Assembly: GCA_963708455.1 (NCBI GenBank)
Contig: CAVPSQ010000010.1
Span: 930,001-994,000, forward strand
DNA from: CAIMUS01 sp963708455
GTDB taxonomy: Bacteria > Pseudomonadota > Gammaproteobacteria > Competibacterales > Competibacteraceae
DNA length: 64,000 nt
Direction of reading: 5' to 3'
The notes beneath the pieces are model-generated. The model did no database searches, was not told the DNA's origin, and saw only the letters and a program-made list of their open reading frames with translations. Below are positions 29,259 to 39,146 of this stretch, piece after piece (within the stretch, counting starts at the first letter, position 1; each line of letters begins with the position of its first letter). Made by a program: the position numbers and the translations under genes.

Positions 29259-29957
29259 TTAGCGGATGCGAAAATACCTGACCTGATTGCGGGCATCGTT
29301 CGCCTGGACGGCGCGAAATCCGCGGCTGTCCGGCTTCACATAGAAAGTCGCTTCCCCCAGGCGTAACTGCTGGCCGCTGAGCGAGCCCTGGAGCGGTCTG
29401 TTCTGGGCATAACCGGAGACACTGCCGTTGGGATTGATGGTCAACTCCACGTCCATGTTATAGACCTGATCGAAGCCACGGAAAGTGCCTACGGCCCAGG
29501 CGGGCGCGGCAGTGGCTGGAGAAGGGGTGCCGGCGGGAGGATAGGGCGGGTTGCCGGGAGAATAATCCGGATTGGCGCTGCTGTCAGCCGGCTGGCCGGT
29601 GCCGCCGCCCAGCAACCCGCCCAGCACGGCGGCTCCAATCGCGGCGGCGCCCCCCAGCAGAGCGGCGTTGCCACCGCTGTTCTTGCCTGTGCCGACCTCG
29701 AATTCGGCCGCGCAGCCGCTGGTGACCCACACGCCGCGCTGGTCGTAACCCCAGGTCTGCCCTTCGATGCAGGGGGAGCGGGAAATCTGATCCTTCAGTT
29801 TGACGCGGTTGTCGGTATCGACTTTACAGTAGTGGTAGCGATAATTCTGACTCTCGCAGGTAATGCGTTCTTTGGCCAGGCTGACGGGTGGTAGGGCCAG
29901 GGTGGCGATCAGCACGGATATCAGCAGGGAAGTGGCTCTATGGGTCGGGTTATGCAT
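29259..29957 (-). CDS. DUF3011-type exported protein of unknown function
   Basis: A signal peptide (SLLISVLIATLALPPVSLA) leads into a cysteine-containing DUF3011-like domain (ITCESQNYRYHYCKVDTDNR, then WGYDQRGVWVTSGCAAEFEV). A glycine/alanine-rich hydrophobic stretch near residues 97-120 could cross or contact a membrane, and a proline-rich linker follows. The C-terminal beta-rich region (GTFRGFDQVYNMDVEL) resembles small lipid- or glycan-binding barrels. The function is not known. The gene starts 74 bases from the right end of IS copy 1 and is divergent from the histidine kinase. Confidence 0.6.
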   Translation of the reverse strand: MHNPTHRATSLLISVLIATLALPPVSLAKERITCESQNYRYHYCKVDTDNRVKLKDQISRSPCIEGQTWGYDQRGVWVTSGCAAEFEVGTGKNSGGNAALLGGAAAIGAAVLGGLLGGGTGQPADSSANPDYSPGNPPYPPAGTPSPATAAPAWAVGTFRGFDQVYNMDVELTINPNGSVSGYAQNRPLQGSLSGQQLRLGEATFYVKPDSRGFRAVQANDARNQVRYFRIR

Positions 29958-30173
29958 GGAGTGCGCGCCTCCGAATTGGGCATGCTGGAGTAGGCATTGC
30001 TATTTTTTGACAATGATTTACGGTTTGCCATCGACGGGTGGATGCCGGGCCGGCAACCGGGACACGGACGCCGGCCCCGACGTTCAGGTCATCTATAATA
30101 ACCCCTGGGTTTCAGTCTGCCGGTTGTATCTGCATCGCGGCGGCGCTCTGCCTGTCCACCTTCGAGTAGCACG

Positions 30174-32603
30174 ATGATGGAATTCAATAAGCCGATAGAG
30201 GTTATTATAGCGCCGGGCGAAGTGGAGCGCCTCCGCGCCCGGTTGGCGGAATTGGAAAATGCCGAGCGGCAGTGGCGCCAGACCGAACAGGCGCTGCGCG
30301 ACAGCGAACAGAAATTCCGCCTGATTTTCGAACAGTCCAGGGACGCGGTATTGTGGGCGGACGCCGCTACTGGAATCGTGGTTAATTGCAACCGCCAGGC
30401 CGAGTTGCTGCTGGGCAGGGAGCGCGCGGAGATCATCGGCCACCCTCAAACCCTGCTGCATCCGCCCGAAGAAGCCGCTCATTACGCGGCTCTTTTCCGC
30501 CAGGCCGCGGCCTGTGGCAGCGTGGATGATATCGAGGCGCAAGTGAGCACGCGGACCGGGGAGCGGCGTTGGGTGCATATTTCGACCAGCGTGGTAGTTT
30601 TGCCGACGGGCGAAATCGTGCAGGGCATCTTTCACGATATTGCTGCGCACAAGCAGGCGGAAGCGGCGCTGCGCGTATCCGAAGAGAGACTGCGCAAGCT
30701 GTTTGACGAGGCCATCGACGGGATCGCCGTGGCCGATCTGGAGACGGGCCTGCTGCTGGATTGCAACCAGGCACTGGCGAGCCTGGTCGACAGAGACCGC
30801 GGCGAACTGCTCGGCCGCCATCAGAAAATACTCCATCCACCTGCCCCTCCTGACGCTGCATTCTCGCCCACCTTTCAGTTGCATCGTACTCAAAGGAACG
30901 GGCAGGTGCTGGAGACTCAGGTAATCACCCGGACGGGCGCCATCAGGGAGGTCGAGGTCAAGTCCAATATCCTGGAACTACACGGCAGACGGCTGATGCA
31001 GGGCATTTTTCGCGATATCACCGAGCGCAAGCGGATGGAACAGGCGTTGCGGGAGAGCGAAGAAAAATACCGTCAGTACATTGAGAACGCGCCTTTGGGC
31101 GTGTTCGTGGCGGATTATCAGGGCCGCTTTCTGGAAACCAATCCTACCGTCTGCCGGGTGACGGGTCATAGCGCTGAGCAATTGCAACAGCTTACCATTC
31201 CCGATCTGCTGGCGCCCGAATCGCTGCAAGATGGACTCGCACATTTTCAACAGCTCAAGGAACACGGCAAGACGGCGGGAGAATTGCTGATCAAGCGCAG
31301 CGACGGGACCCACCGCGTCATGACGGTGGATGCCGTCAGACTGTCCGCAGACCGCTATCTCGGCTTTTGCCTGGATGTAACGCGCAGCCGCTGGGCGGAA
31401 CAGGAGCGCCTGACCATGGAGCGGCAATTGCTACGCGCCCAGAAGCTGGAGAGTCTGGGCGTGCTGGCCGGCGGCATTGCGCATGACTTCAATAACATTC
31501 TGGCGGTGATTGTCGGCCAGCTCGACATGGCTATCGAAGATGTGCCGCCGTTTTCGCCCTTGCTGCGGCCGTTGCTGGAGGCGCAGCAGGCGTCGCTGCG
31601 GGCGGCGGATTTGTGCAGACAGTTGCTGATCTATGCCGGTAAAGAACGCATTTTCATCCAGCAACTGAATCTGAACGAATTGATCCGGGAAATGACCCAT
31701 CTGTTGCAGGTGTCTATTGCCAAAAGGGCGGTGTTAACGCAGCACCTGGCTGAGCAGTTGCCTGCTTTCGCCGGTGATGCGACCCAGCTCCGGCAGATTC
31801 TGATGAATCTCATCATCAATGCGTCGGAAGCATTGGGCGAAGACGCAGGCACTATCACGGTGAGCACCGGTGTCATGGCGTGCGAGCGCGCCAGCCTGGA
31901 TCAGGCCAATCCGGCCTATCAGGCGGGCTTCGATGAGCCTTTGCCGGAAGGTCTGTATGTCTATTGCGAAGTGGCGGATAGCGGCTGCGGCATGGATGTG
32001 GAGACCCAGACCAGAATTTTCGAGCCGTTCTTTAGCACCAAATTCACCGGTCGTGGTCTGGGACTGGCTGCTTTGTTGGGCATTGTGCGCAGCCATAGAG
32101 GCGTCATCAAGCTGCACAGCGAGCCGGGTCGGGGAACCACGATCAAGGTACTGTTTCCGGTTAGCGCGGTAGCTGCGCCGCCGGCGCCGGCGCCCGTCCC
32201 AGTGGCGACACCCGTACCGCGATCGGCGTGGCGGGGCAGCGGCACGATTCTGGTGGCTGACGATGAACCGGCCGTGCGCGCCTCAACCAGCAAGTTGCTG
32301 CAACGGCTCGGGTTCACCGTCCTGACCGCGGCCGGCGGTCGTGAGGCAGTGGCCCTGTTTGAGCAACAGGCGGACGACATCGTCTGCGTGCTGCTCGATC
32401 GTACGATGCCTGGATTGGACGGCGTGCAGACCTTTCGCGAACTGCGTCGCCTGCGTCCTGCCGTCAAAGTCATCCTGTGCAGCGGCTACAATCGGCAGGC
32501 AGCGATCGGCCATCTGGCCGACGAAGGACTGGCCGGCTTTCTACAGAAACCGTATCAATTCGCCACGCTGCGGGAAAAAATCCGCGCCGTGCTGGGTGCT
32601 TGA
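30174..32603 (+). CDS. hybrid sensor histidine kinase/response regulator with three PAS domains
   Basis: This is an 809-residue soluble signalling protein without membrane segments. A short coiled coil (15-45) precedes PAS domains at about 45-155, 170-285 and 300-405. The dimerisation/phosphoacceptor domain contains GGIAHDFNNILAVIVGQ with His437. The ATPase domain has the N-box LMNLIINASEALG, G1 DSGCGM and G2 GRGLGLAALLGI. A receiver domain (690-805) has VADDEP and the phosphoacceptor Asp742 in LLDRTMPG. This architecture usually relays phosphate to a separate response regulator; none is adjacent. The signal sensed is unknown. Confidence 0.9.
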   Translation: MMEFNKPIEVIIAPGEVERLRARLAELENAERQWRQTEQALRDSEQKFRLIFEQSRDAVLWADAATGIVVNCNRQAELLLGRERAEIIGHPQTLLHPPEEAAHYAALFRQAAACGSVDDIEAQVSTRTGERRWVHISTSVVVLPTGEIVQGIFHDIAAHKQAEAALRVSEERLRKLFDEAIDGIAVADLETGLLLDCNQALASLVDRDRGELLGRHQKILHPPAPPDAAFSPTFQLHRTQRNGQVLETQVITRTGAIREVEVKSNILELHGRRLMQGIFRDITERKRMEQALRESEEKYRQYIENAPLGVFVADYQGRFLETNPTVCRVTGHSAEQLQQLTIPDLLAPESLQDGLAHFQQLKEHGKTAGELLIKRSDGTHRVMTVDAVRLSADRYLGFCLDVTRSRWAEQERLTMERQLLRAQKLESLGVLAGGIAHDFNNILAVIVGQLDMAIEDVPPFSPLLRPLLEAQQASLRAADLCRQLLIYAGKERIFIQQLNLNELIREMTHLLQVSIAKRAVLTQHLAEQLPAFAGDATQLRQILMNLIINASEALGEDAGTITVSTGVMACERASLDQANPAYQAGFDEPLPEGLYVYCEVADSGCGMDVETQTRIFEPFFSTKFTGRGLGLAALLGIVRSHRGVIKLHSEPGRGTTIKVLFPVSAVAAPPAPAPVPVATPVPRSAWRGSGTILVADDEPAVRASTSKLLQRLGFTVLTAAGGREAVALFEQQADDIVCVLLDRTMPGLDGVQTFRELRRLRPAVKVILCSGYNRQAAIGHLADEGLAGFLQKPYQFATLREKIRAVLGA

Positions 32604-32653
32604 CAAGGGTTTGGCGGGGATCTGAAGGCGGCTTTATCAACGAGGATAACCGT

Positions 32654-33352
32654 ATGCATATCCAGCGACTGTCGCTGTCCGAGGGAGCCGAAAACGCCGT
32701 CGGAACGGCGGTGATCATTGATGTCTTCCGGGCCTTTACCTGCGAAGCGTTGCTGCATCATTACGGCGTGCGGCAGTTGCTGCTGCAAGGCGATATCGAG
32801 CGTTGTCTGACGGAGCGGGGAGACGCCCTGCTGGTGGGCGAACAGAACGAACTGCCGATAGCGGGTTTCGATCTGACCAACTCGCCTTATCTGATCATGC
32901 AACGGGGCAGGCCGAGGTGGCAGGGCCGCCGGGTGATTCACCGTACTACCTCCGGCGTTACCGGCGCGTTGGCGGCTCTGGAGCACTGCGAGGACGTGCT
33001 GCTGGCCTCGTTTTTGACCGCCCGCGCCACGGCCGATTATATCCGGCGGCGGCAACCGGCTCTGGTCAGCATCGTGGCGATGGGCATTCGCTCCCAGGCG
33101 GAAGCACCTGAAGATCAATACTGTGGGGATTATATCGCCAGCTTGCTGACCGGCAGCCCTTACGATCACGTCCAGGCCGTGTATGACATTCTCGCTCATG
33201 AGACCGCGCAGAAATTTCTGCGCGGCGACAAGGCTTATCTGCCCAGAGAGGACCCCGCGATCTGTCTGCAGCGCGATCTGTTCGCTTTTGCGTTGCGCGC
33301 CCGGCGCACTGGCGATGGGGTGGAGTCGGTTAGGGTGGTTCCGGACCGTTAA
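32654..33352 (+). CDS. 2-phosphosulfolactate phosphatase (ComB)-like protein
   Basis: The 232-residue protein starts at the ATG at 32654. It contains the ComB-family stretches AVIIDVFRAFTCEALLHHYG, LLVGEQNELPIAGFDLTNSP and VIHRTTSGVTGALAA, where the aspartate and threonine/serine residues match the phosphatase active site. The archaeal enzyme makes sulfolactate for coenzyme M. Bacterial homologues without coenzyme M pathways are common and their substrate is uncertain. The gene sits 50 bases after the histidine kinase and may share its transcript. Confidence 0.7.
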   Translation: MHIQRLSLSEGAENAVGTAVIIDVFRAFTCEALLHHYGVRQLLLQGDIERCLTERGDALLVGEQNELPIAGFDLTNSPYLIMQRGRPRWQGRRVIHRTTSGVTGALAALEHCEDVLLASFLTARATADYIRRRQPALVSIVAMGIRSQAEAPEDQYCGDYIASLLTGSPYDHVQAVYDILAHETAQKFLRGDKAYLPREDPAICLQRDLFAFALRARRTGDGVESVRVVPDR

Positions 33353-33538
33353 CGCGTCGTCGGTAGGGTGAATCCGTCCCTGCTGGCTTATCCGCGCGCT
33401 GGACAGGAACGAGACTTCAATTACAATTTGATCCGTCCAGTTTTCAACATACTGTTCGCCCGAGGTCGCGCTATGATCGCGGGCGCCTGCTCACCGCAGT
33501 TCCTGACCGTTACAGCCGTCCATCCAAAGGAGGAGACC

Positions 33539-34075
33539 ATGGCGATTAAAATCTTGAAGAAAACCGGTAACATCGAGTTATGTCACGCCCTGCTTAGGGA
33601 GAGACTGCATTACGATGCCTATCAGAAATACCATGTCCGTCTGCAACGCCGGGCCGATCAGCCCGAGGGAGAGGATGAATATGCCGATATCGCCTGGATG
33701 CAACAGTTCGGCTTCTGGATGGAGCTGAGCAATGCCTGGCGCTTGAACACCTTCGGCCAGTGCGACCATGCGCCCGGTACCTGGGAAACCCAACAGGTGC
33801 TGTGCGAGTTCGATTTCCGTCCCGGTCACTCCGGCGCCTTCTGCCGCGATCAGTACAGCGGTATTCTGCTGTTGCACAGTGGCAATATCCGCTCCGCCAG
33901 CGGAGCGAACCTCAACGACACTTTCTGGCGGGACTACCGCGGTCCCCAGTTGACGGGAGCGGAACAGCAGGAACAGCCTCTGGCCGTGGTGGCCCATCTC
34001 GGTTGCATCGATGTCGCCCGGCAGATCAAGGAATTTTTGCAGGAAGTTGCCCGCATCCGGGCTGCTGCCGGCTGA
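33539..34075 (+). CDS. conserved hypothetical protein
   Basis: I do not recognise a family. The ATG at 33539 follows AAAGGAGGAGACC, a strong ribosome-binding site, so the longer open frame upstream is not used. The 178-residue protein is soluble and rich in aromatic residues (WMQQFGFWMELSNAWRLNTF) with scattered cysteines (GQCDHAPG, AFCRDQY). It has no signal peptide or repeat. It ends in a predicted helix (IDVARQIKEFLQEVARI). It converges with thiG, leaving only 45 bases between stops. Confidence 0.6.
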   Translation: MAIKILKKTGNIELCHALLRERLHYDAYQKYHVRLQRRADQPEGEDEYADIAWMQQFGFWMELSNAWRLNTFGQCDHAPGTWETQQVLCEFDFRPGHSGAFCRDQYSGILLLHSGNIRSASGANLNDTFWRDYRGPQLTGAEQQEQPLAVVAHLGCIDVARQIKEFLQEVARIRAAAG

Positions 34076-34120
34076 GCGGACGCTGCGTCGGGTATCCTGC
34101 CATTCAAACCGGTCAACGCG

Positions 34121-34921
34121 CTAAGCGCCCGACTGTTGCCAGAACGGCATATCCAGCGGCGGCGTGCTGGGATGGGCCAGGTCGCGAGGTTGCAAGGGGC
34201 CGGCCAGATACGCCAGCCGGCCGGCCTGCACCGCCAGGGCAAAACCCTGCGCCATGCCTACCGGGTCATCGGCCAGCGCGATGGCGCTGTTCAACAACAC
34301 GCCGTCGCAGCCCATTTCCATCGCCTGGGCGGCCTGCGAGGGCAGGCCCAGACCGGCGTCGACGATCAGGGGAATGTCCGGTAAACGCCGGCGCAAGGTC
34401 CGCAAGGCGAACGGATTCAGTATGCCCTGGGCCGACCCGATAGGCGCGGCCCAAGGCATCAGGATGTCGCAGCCCGCGTCCACCAGCCGCTGGCACAGCA
34501 CCAGATCGTCGGTGCAGTAAGGAAATACAGTGAAGCCGTCCGCGCTCAGTTGCCCGGCGGCTTCCACCAGACCGAAAGGGTCCGGTTGCAGATTGTAATC
34601 GTCGCCGATCACCTCCAGCTTGATCCAGGTCGTGGCGAATACGTCGCGCGCCATCTGGGCGATGGTGATCGCTTCTCTGGCCGTGCGACAGCCGGCGGTG
34701 TTGGGCAGCAGGTGTTTACCCAGGTCTTTGACGTAGTCCCAGAAAGCTGCCCCGGCCGCGGGGGTGGGCGCCTGCCGGCGTAACGAGATCGTGATCACTG
34801 CGGCGCCGGAAGCAAGGATGGCCTGCCGCATGATATCCAGGGAAGGGTACAGCGCGGTGCCGATCAACAGCCGGCTGTGCAAAAGCTGTCCGGCGACGGT
34901 CCAGTCGGTGATGGGGTTCAT
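34121..34921 (-). CDS. thiG: thiazole synthase
   Basis: ThiG builds the thiazole phosphate ring of thiamine from deoxyxylulose 5-phosphate, dehydroglycine and ThiS thiocarboxylate. Hallmarks are LLIGTALYPSLDIMRQAI, TWIKLEVIGDDYNLQPDP with the Schiff-base lysine, and the TIM-barrel phosphate site MPWAAPIGSAQGILNP, VDAGLGLPSQAAQAMEMGCDG. Length, 266 residues, is normal. It follows thiO and thiS on the same strand with a six-base gap after thiS. The TPP riboswitch at 36320-36415 probably controls all three. Confidence 0.95.
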   Translation of the reverse strand: MNPITDWTVAGQLLHSRLLIGTALYPSLDIMRQAILASGAAVITISLRRQAPTPAAGAAFWDYVKDLGKHLLPNTAGCRTAREAITIAQMARDVFATTWIKLEVIGDDYNLQPDPFGLVEAAGQLSADGFTVFPYCTDDLVLCQRLVDAGCDILMPWAAPIGSAQGILNPFALRTLRRRLPDIPLIVDAGLGLPSQAAQAMEMGCDGVLLNSAIALADDPVGMAQGFALAVQAGRLAYLAGPLQPRDLAHPSTPPLDMPFWQQSGA

Positions 34922-34927
34922 GGCGCT

Positions 34928-35134
34928 CTAGCCTCCACTCAGCGGCGTCAGGATATCGATAACGTCGCCGTCTTGCAGCTCGGTCTGGGCGTAACGGCTG
35001 CGGGCGACGAAAGCACCGTTGAGAGCCACGGCGAAGGCCTTGCCCTGGTAGTAGCCCCAGTCGGCCAGCGCCTGTTGCAGCGGCGTGGGTTTTTCTAAAA
35101 ATTTTTCCTGATCATTCAGTTTAACCTTCAGCAT
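34928..35134 (-). CDS. thiS: sulfur carrier protein ThiS
   Basis: This 68-residue ubiquitin-like protein starts MLKVKLNDQEKFLEKPT and ends in the diagnostic Gly-Gly (DVIDILTPLSGG), whose thiocarboxylate delivers sulfur to ThiG. It starts inside the end of thiO (seven-base overlap, ATGCTGA). A frameshift in thiO makes ThiS appear as the tail of a longer open frame, but family length and the start context show it is separate. Confidence 0.9.
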   Translation of the reverse strand: MLKVKLNDQEKFLEKPTPLQQALADWGYYQGKAFAVALNGAFVARSRYAQTELQDGDVIDILTPLSGG

Positions 35135-36208
35135 GATGCCTCCTCGCGGGCCAGTTCCGGAAAGCGCAGGGCGCCCGCTCCCTGTTCCAGCAGTCGGACC
35201 GCGTCCTCGATGACCGCCGGCCCCTGAAGATAGCCGTGGCGGTACAAGCCATTGATGCGCACCAGTCCGGCACGGTGGAACAGGCGCGGCAGATGATCCG
35301 GCAGCGCCGGGCGTAACTGGGTGGCGGTTTTGAGCAGCCGCGCTTCGGCGAAACCGCTGTGGACGGTATAGGCGGCGGACAACAGACTCCAGCAGCGAGC
35401 GCACGGAGATGGGGCTGAGGTCCTCGCTCTCGATGCTGGTGGCGCCGATCATGAAGATCTGTCGGGGTCGGGGAACGATATAAATCGCATAACGGGGATG
35501 CAACAGCCGGATCAGGCGGTTGAAGTGCACTTCGGGCGCCTGAACGGTGACGATTTCACCCCGGACGCCGCGCAGTTCCGCCACATCCTGCTTGGCGCCC
35601 AGACCGCGGGTATCCGCCACCCAGTCGAAGCGCCACTCTTCCCCACCCGCCCGGCAGGTTCCCGGCGCCAGCGTGTCGATGGTGACGCCCTCGCGCCAAC
35701 TGACACCGCCCTGCAGCAGGGTGGTCGCGATAGCCGGCAGCACGTCGTCCGGTGCCACCTGCCCTTCGGTCGGAAACCAGACGCCGCGTTGAAACCGCCC
35801 GGCCAGTTCTGGCTCCAGTTCTGCCACTTGCGCAGCGTCCAGCGTGCGCAACTCGGCGCGGTCGCCCAGCTTGGCGCCCACCCGCCCGATGCAGCGTTCC
35901 AGCTCCGCCCGCTCCTGGCGGTGGGCGACCAGCAGGGTTCCGGTTTGCTGAAAGAACACCGGAGCGGCCAGCTCACCCAACCACTGCGGCCACAGTTCCA
36001 GGGAACGCCGGCCCAGCGCGAACACCAGCGGTTCGGCGCTATCCAGTTCGGCGTAAGGAGCCAGCATGCCCGCCGCCGCCACAGCGCAACTGCGGCTGCC
36101 GGCTTGCTGGTCGCTGTCGAACAGGGTGATCTGCCATCCCCGGCGCAGCAATGCGAAGGCCAGCAAGCGTCCCGCCAGGCCGGCGCCAACGATGCCGATG
36201 CTAGGCAT
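35128..36208 (-). pseudogene. thiO: glycine oxidase ThiO, one-base frameshift
   Basis: The N-terminus is a FAD-binding Rossmann motif, IGIVGAGLAGRLLAFALLRR, followed by DAO-family sequence (SCAVAAAGMLAPYAELDSAE, VADTRGLGAKQDV, and GEIVTVQAPEV). ThiO oxidises glycine to dehydroglycine for thiazole synthesis. After SVRSLLE (near 35385) one surplus T shifts the frame. The correct C-terminus, LLSAAYTVHSGFAEARLLK then RINGLYRHGYLQGPAVIEDA, lies in the next frame and ends at 35128. Deleting that T restores a protein of about 359 residues. The rest of the pathway looks intact, so a sequencing error is plausible. Confidence 0.85.
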
Positions 36209-36319
36209 AGCGATGGTCCGGCAGTGGCCGTGTGGCGCAGGGGGTACACGTAGAGATGGGCATCAGACAGGCCTCCAGAAAAAGGCGTAGCAGGCGCAAG
36301 CAGGGAAAAAGCTCGCTCA

Positions 36320-36415
36320 TTGGACTCCCTACGCCGGTGTTAACCGGATCAGGTTCAAAGGGTATTTTTCAGCTCCGCCGGGCGGAGCACCCCTGCAACA
36401 GGCTCCTGCCTGCAA
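36320..36415 (-). promoter_or_regulatory. TPP (THI-box) riboswitch
   Basis: Read on the minus strand, the region has the conserved TPP aptamer elements in order: a GGGGTGCTC 5' segment, a variable GC hairpin, CTGAAAAATACCC, then TTGAACCTGATCCGGTTAA and ACCGGCGTAGGGA. It lies about 110 bases upstream of thiO in the same direction. By family knowledge, thiamine diphosphate binding would shut down thiO-thiS-thiG, probably at translation in a gammaproteobacterium. Confidence 0.93.
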
Positions 36416-36515
36416 GCAACGCCGCCAGGACAGCGACGTAGGCAGGAACGATTTAATTTTATGCTAGTTATACTGTTAGGGCTAGTGGTCTAATGTATTG
36501 ATTTTGACAGATTAT

Positions 36516-39044
36516 CTACTGCATCAGGCCGGCGCGGACCTGGTCCTGGGTCAGCAGCTCGATGGTGACGGGTGGCGCCCGCCAGATGTCGGTGTTGTAC
36601 TCGCGGATACTGCGGTCCGATGAAAATTTGCCCATGCGGGCGACATTGAGGATAGCCATCCGGGTCCAGTGTTCCGGGTCCCGGTACGCCTGATCCACCT
36701 GCGCCTGACAAGCCACGTAATCCTGATAATCGGCGAGCAGCATATAGGGATCGCCGTACAGCAGGGAATCGACCAGCGGCTGGAACAGCCCGGGGTCGCC
36801 CCGCGAAAAGTAGCCCGAACGGATGAGCTCCAGCACTTCCCGCAATTCCGGATTGGCGCGGTAGATGCTCATCGGGTCGTAACCGGCGGCCCGCTGCGCC
36901 TCGACCTCCTGCGCCGTCAGTCCGAATAGAAAGAAATTCTCCGCGCCAACTTCCTGGCGGATTTCGATATTGGCCCCGTCCAACGTGCCGATGGTGAGTG
37001 CGCCGTTCATGGAAAACTTCATATTGCCGGTGCCGGACGCTTCCTTGCCGGCGGTGGATAGTTGCTCCGACAGATCGGCCGCCGGATAAACCCGCTGGCC
37101 GTTGGTGACGTTGTAGTTAGGCAGGAACACTACTTTCAAGCGGTCGCGCACTGCCGGATCGCTGTTGATCACATCGCCGACCGCGGTGATGAGCTTGATC
37201 ATCAGTTTGGCCAGATGATAGCCGGGCGCGGCCTTGCCACCGAAGATAAAGGTACGCGGCTGGATGTCGAGGTCGGAGTCGGATTTGATCCGATGGTACA
37301 GGGTGACGATGTGCAGCACGTTGAGGTGCTGGCGCTTGTACTCATGAATACGCTTGACCTGCACATCGAATAGTGTGGCTGGATCGATGGTGACACCGGT
37401 GCTGCGGCGCACGTAGCTGACGAAATCTTCTTTGATAGCGCGCTTGATGAAGCGCCATTCGCGCCGGAATCCCGGCTGGTCGGCGGAGGGTTCGAGTTGC
37501 GCCAGTTCGCTGAGATCCCGAATCCAGCCGTCGCCGATCAGAGTGCTGATGAGGCGGGTCAGCCGGGGATTGCTCAGCACGATCCAGCGGCGCGGGGTCA
37601 CGCCGTTGGTTTTGTTGCTGAACTTGTGCGGCCACAGCGCGTGGAAGTCGGCCAGCACGTCCTGCTGGAGCAGTTCGGAGTGCAGTTCGGCCACGCCGTT
37701 GATCGCATGGCTGCCGACGCAGGCGAGATGGGCCATGCGCAGGTAGCGTTCGCCCGTTTCGTCGATCAGCGACAGGCGGGCGAGTCGGGCGGCGTCGCCG
37801 CAGCAATGAATCCGCGCTGCCTCGAGGAAACGGGCATTGATTTCGTAGCTCAATTCGAGATGGCGCGGCAGCGTCCGGGCGAACAGGGCGAGCGGCCAGC
37901 GTTCCAGCGCCTCGGGTAGCAGCGTGTGGTTGGTGTAGGCGAAGGTCTGGCGGGTGATGGACCAGGCCGTGTTCCAGGGCAAGGCGTGCTCATCCAGCAG
38001 CAGTCGCAGCAGTTCGGTGATGGCGACGGCGGGATGGGTGTCGTTCAACTGTGCGGCGAACTTTTCATGAAAGCGCTCCAGCGGGATTTGCTGCCCGCGC
38101 ATGATACGCAGCATGTCCTGCAGCGAGCAGGACACGAAGAAGTATTGCTGTTCGAGCCGCAATTCCTTGCCCTGAATCTGCTCGTCGTTGGGGTAGAGGA
38201 TCTTGGTGATGTTTTCCGACACCACTTTCTGCTGCACGGCGCCGTAGTAATCGCCGCGATTGAAAGTGCTCAGGTCGAGGGATTCGGGCGCCTCGGCACG
38301 CCACAGGCGCAGCGTGTTGGCGGTGTTGTTGCGGTAGCCGAGGATGGGGGTGTCGTAGGGGATGCCCACCACGGTTTTTTGGGGAATCCAGCGCACGCGG
38401 GGACGGCCCTGGTCGTCCTGATAGCTTGCAGTGCGTCCCCCCAGCTTGACTTCGACCCGCCATTCCGGCCGGGGAATCTCCCAAGGATTGCCGAAGCGCA
38501 GCCATTTATCGGTTTTTTCCACCTGCCAGCCGGCGACGATCTCCTGGGCGAAGATGCCGAATTCGTAGCGGATGCCGTAGCCCAGCGAGGGGATTTCGAG
38601 CGTGGCGAGCGAATCCAGGAAACAGGCGGCCAGTCGTCCCAGCCCGCCGTTGCCCAGGCCGGGTTCTTCTTCCCTGGCCAGCAGTTCTTCGAAGTTCAGT
38701 CCCAGCTCCTGGATCGCCTGACGGGCGAGGGGGTAGATGCCGAGATTGATCAAATTATTGCCCAGGTGTGGTCCGAGCAGGAATTCGGCGGAGAAATAGG
38801 CGACGGTACGCGCGCCCTGGCGGGTGTAGGCGGCGGCGGTGCTGATCCAGCGTTGCAGCAGGCGGTCGCGCACGGTGTAGGCCAGTGCCATGTAATAGTC
38901 ATTGCGGGTCGCCAGGGCCGGAAACTTGCCCTGGATATAGAACAGGTTATCCAGGAAAGCGCGTTTGAAGGCTTCCTTGCCCAAACCGGTGCGGTCGTCT
39001 TCGATGTTGGGCTGAGGGACGAGGGCAAGCGGCGCGGCGCTCAT
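36516..39044 (-). CDS. glgP: glycogen phosphorylase
   Basis: This enzyme releases glucose 1-phosphate from glycogen. The GT35 signature with the PLP lysine region is KEASGTGNMKFSMNGALTIG, followed by LDGANIEIRQEVG. N-terminal blocks (YFSAEFLLGPHLGNNLINLG, GNGGLGRLAACFLDSLAT) and LNDTHPAVAITELLRLLLD are also present. I chose the ATG at 39044, preceded by GGAGAAG eight bases upstream, rather than an upstream in-frame start. At 842 residues the protein is complete. No other glycogen gene is adjacent. Confidence 0.95.
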   Translation of the reverse strand: MSAAPLALVPQPNIEDDRTGLGKEAFKRAFLDNLFYIQGKFPALATRNDYYMALAYTVRDRLLQRWISTAAAYTRQGARTVAYFSAEFLLGPHLGNNLINLGIYPLARQAIQELGLNFEELLAREEEPGLGNGGLGRLAACFLDSLATLEIPSLGYGIRYEFGIFAQEIVAGWQVEKTDKWLRFGNPWEIPRPEWRVEVKLGGRTASYQDDQGRPRVRWIPQKTVVGIPYDTPILGYRNNTANTLRLWRAEAPESLDLSTFNRGDYYGAVQQKVVSENITKILYPNDEQIQGKELRLEQQYFFVSCSLQDMLRIMRGQQIPLERFHEKFAAQLNDTHPAVAITELLRLLLDEHALPWNTAWSITRQTFAYTNHTLLPEALERWPLALFARTLPRHLELSYEINARFLEAARIHCCGDAARLARLSLIDETGERYLRMAHLACVGSHAINGVAELHSELLQQDVLADFHALWPHKFSNKTNGVTPRRWIVLSNPRLTRLISTLIGDGWIRDLSELAQLEPSADQPGFRREWRFIKRAIKEDFVSYVRRSTGVTIDPATLFDVQVKRIHEYKRQHLNVLHIVTLYHRIKSDSDLDIQPRTFIFGGKAAPGYHLAKLMIKLITAVGDVINSDPAVRDRLKVVFLPNYNVTNGQRVYPAADLSEQLSTAGKEASGTGNMKFSMNGALTIGTLDGANIEIRQEVGAENFFLFGLTAQEVEAQRAAGYDPMSIYRANPELREVLELIRSGYFSRGDPGLFQPLVDSLLYGDPYMLLADYQDYVACQAQVDQAYRDPEHWTRMAILNVARMGKFSSDRSIREYNTDIWRAPPVTIELLTQDQVRAGLMQ

Positions 39045-39146
39045 CGTTATACTTCTCCAGGATGGTAGTTTGGTGATCTGGTTCAACAAAGCAATAACTG
39101 TGCCTTGGAGCGGAGGAAGCGCGGCAAATGAACGCAGGCTTTGCCG

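Noticed and set aside
34928..36208. ThiO-ThiS fusion protein
   Set aside because: The fusion arises only because a one-base shift reads thiO out of frame into thiS; the middle of the fused product (about 80 residues) is nonsense and the true ThiO end is in the next frame.
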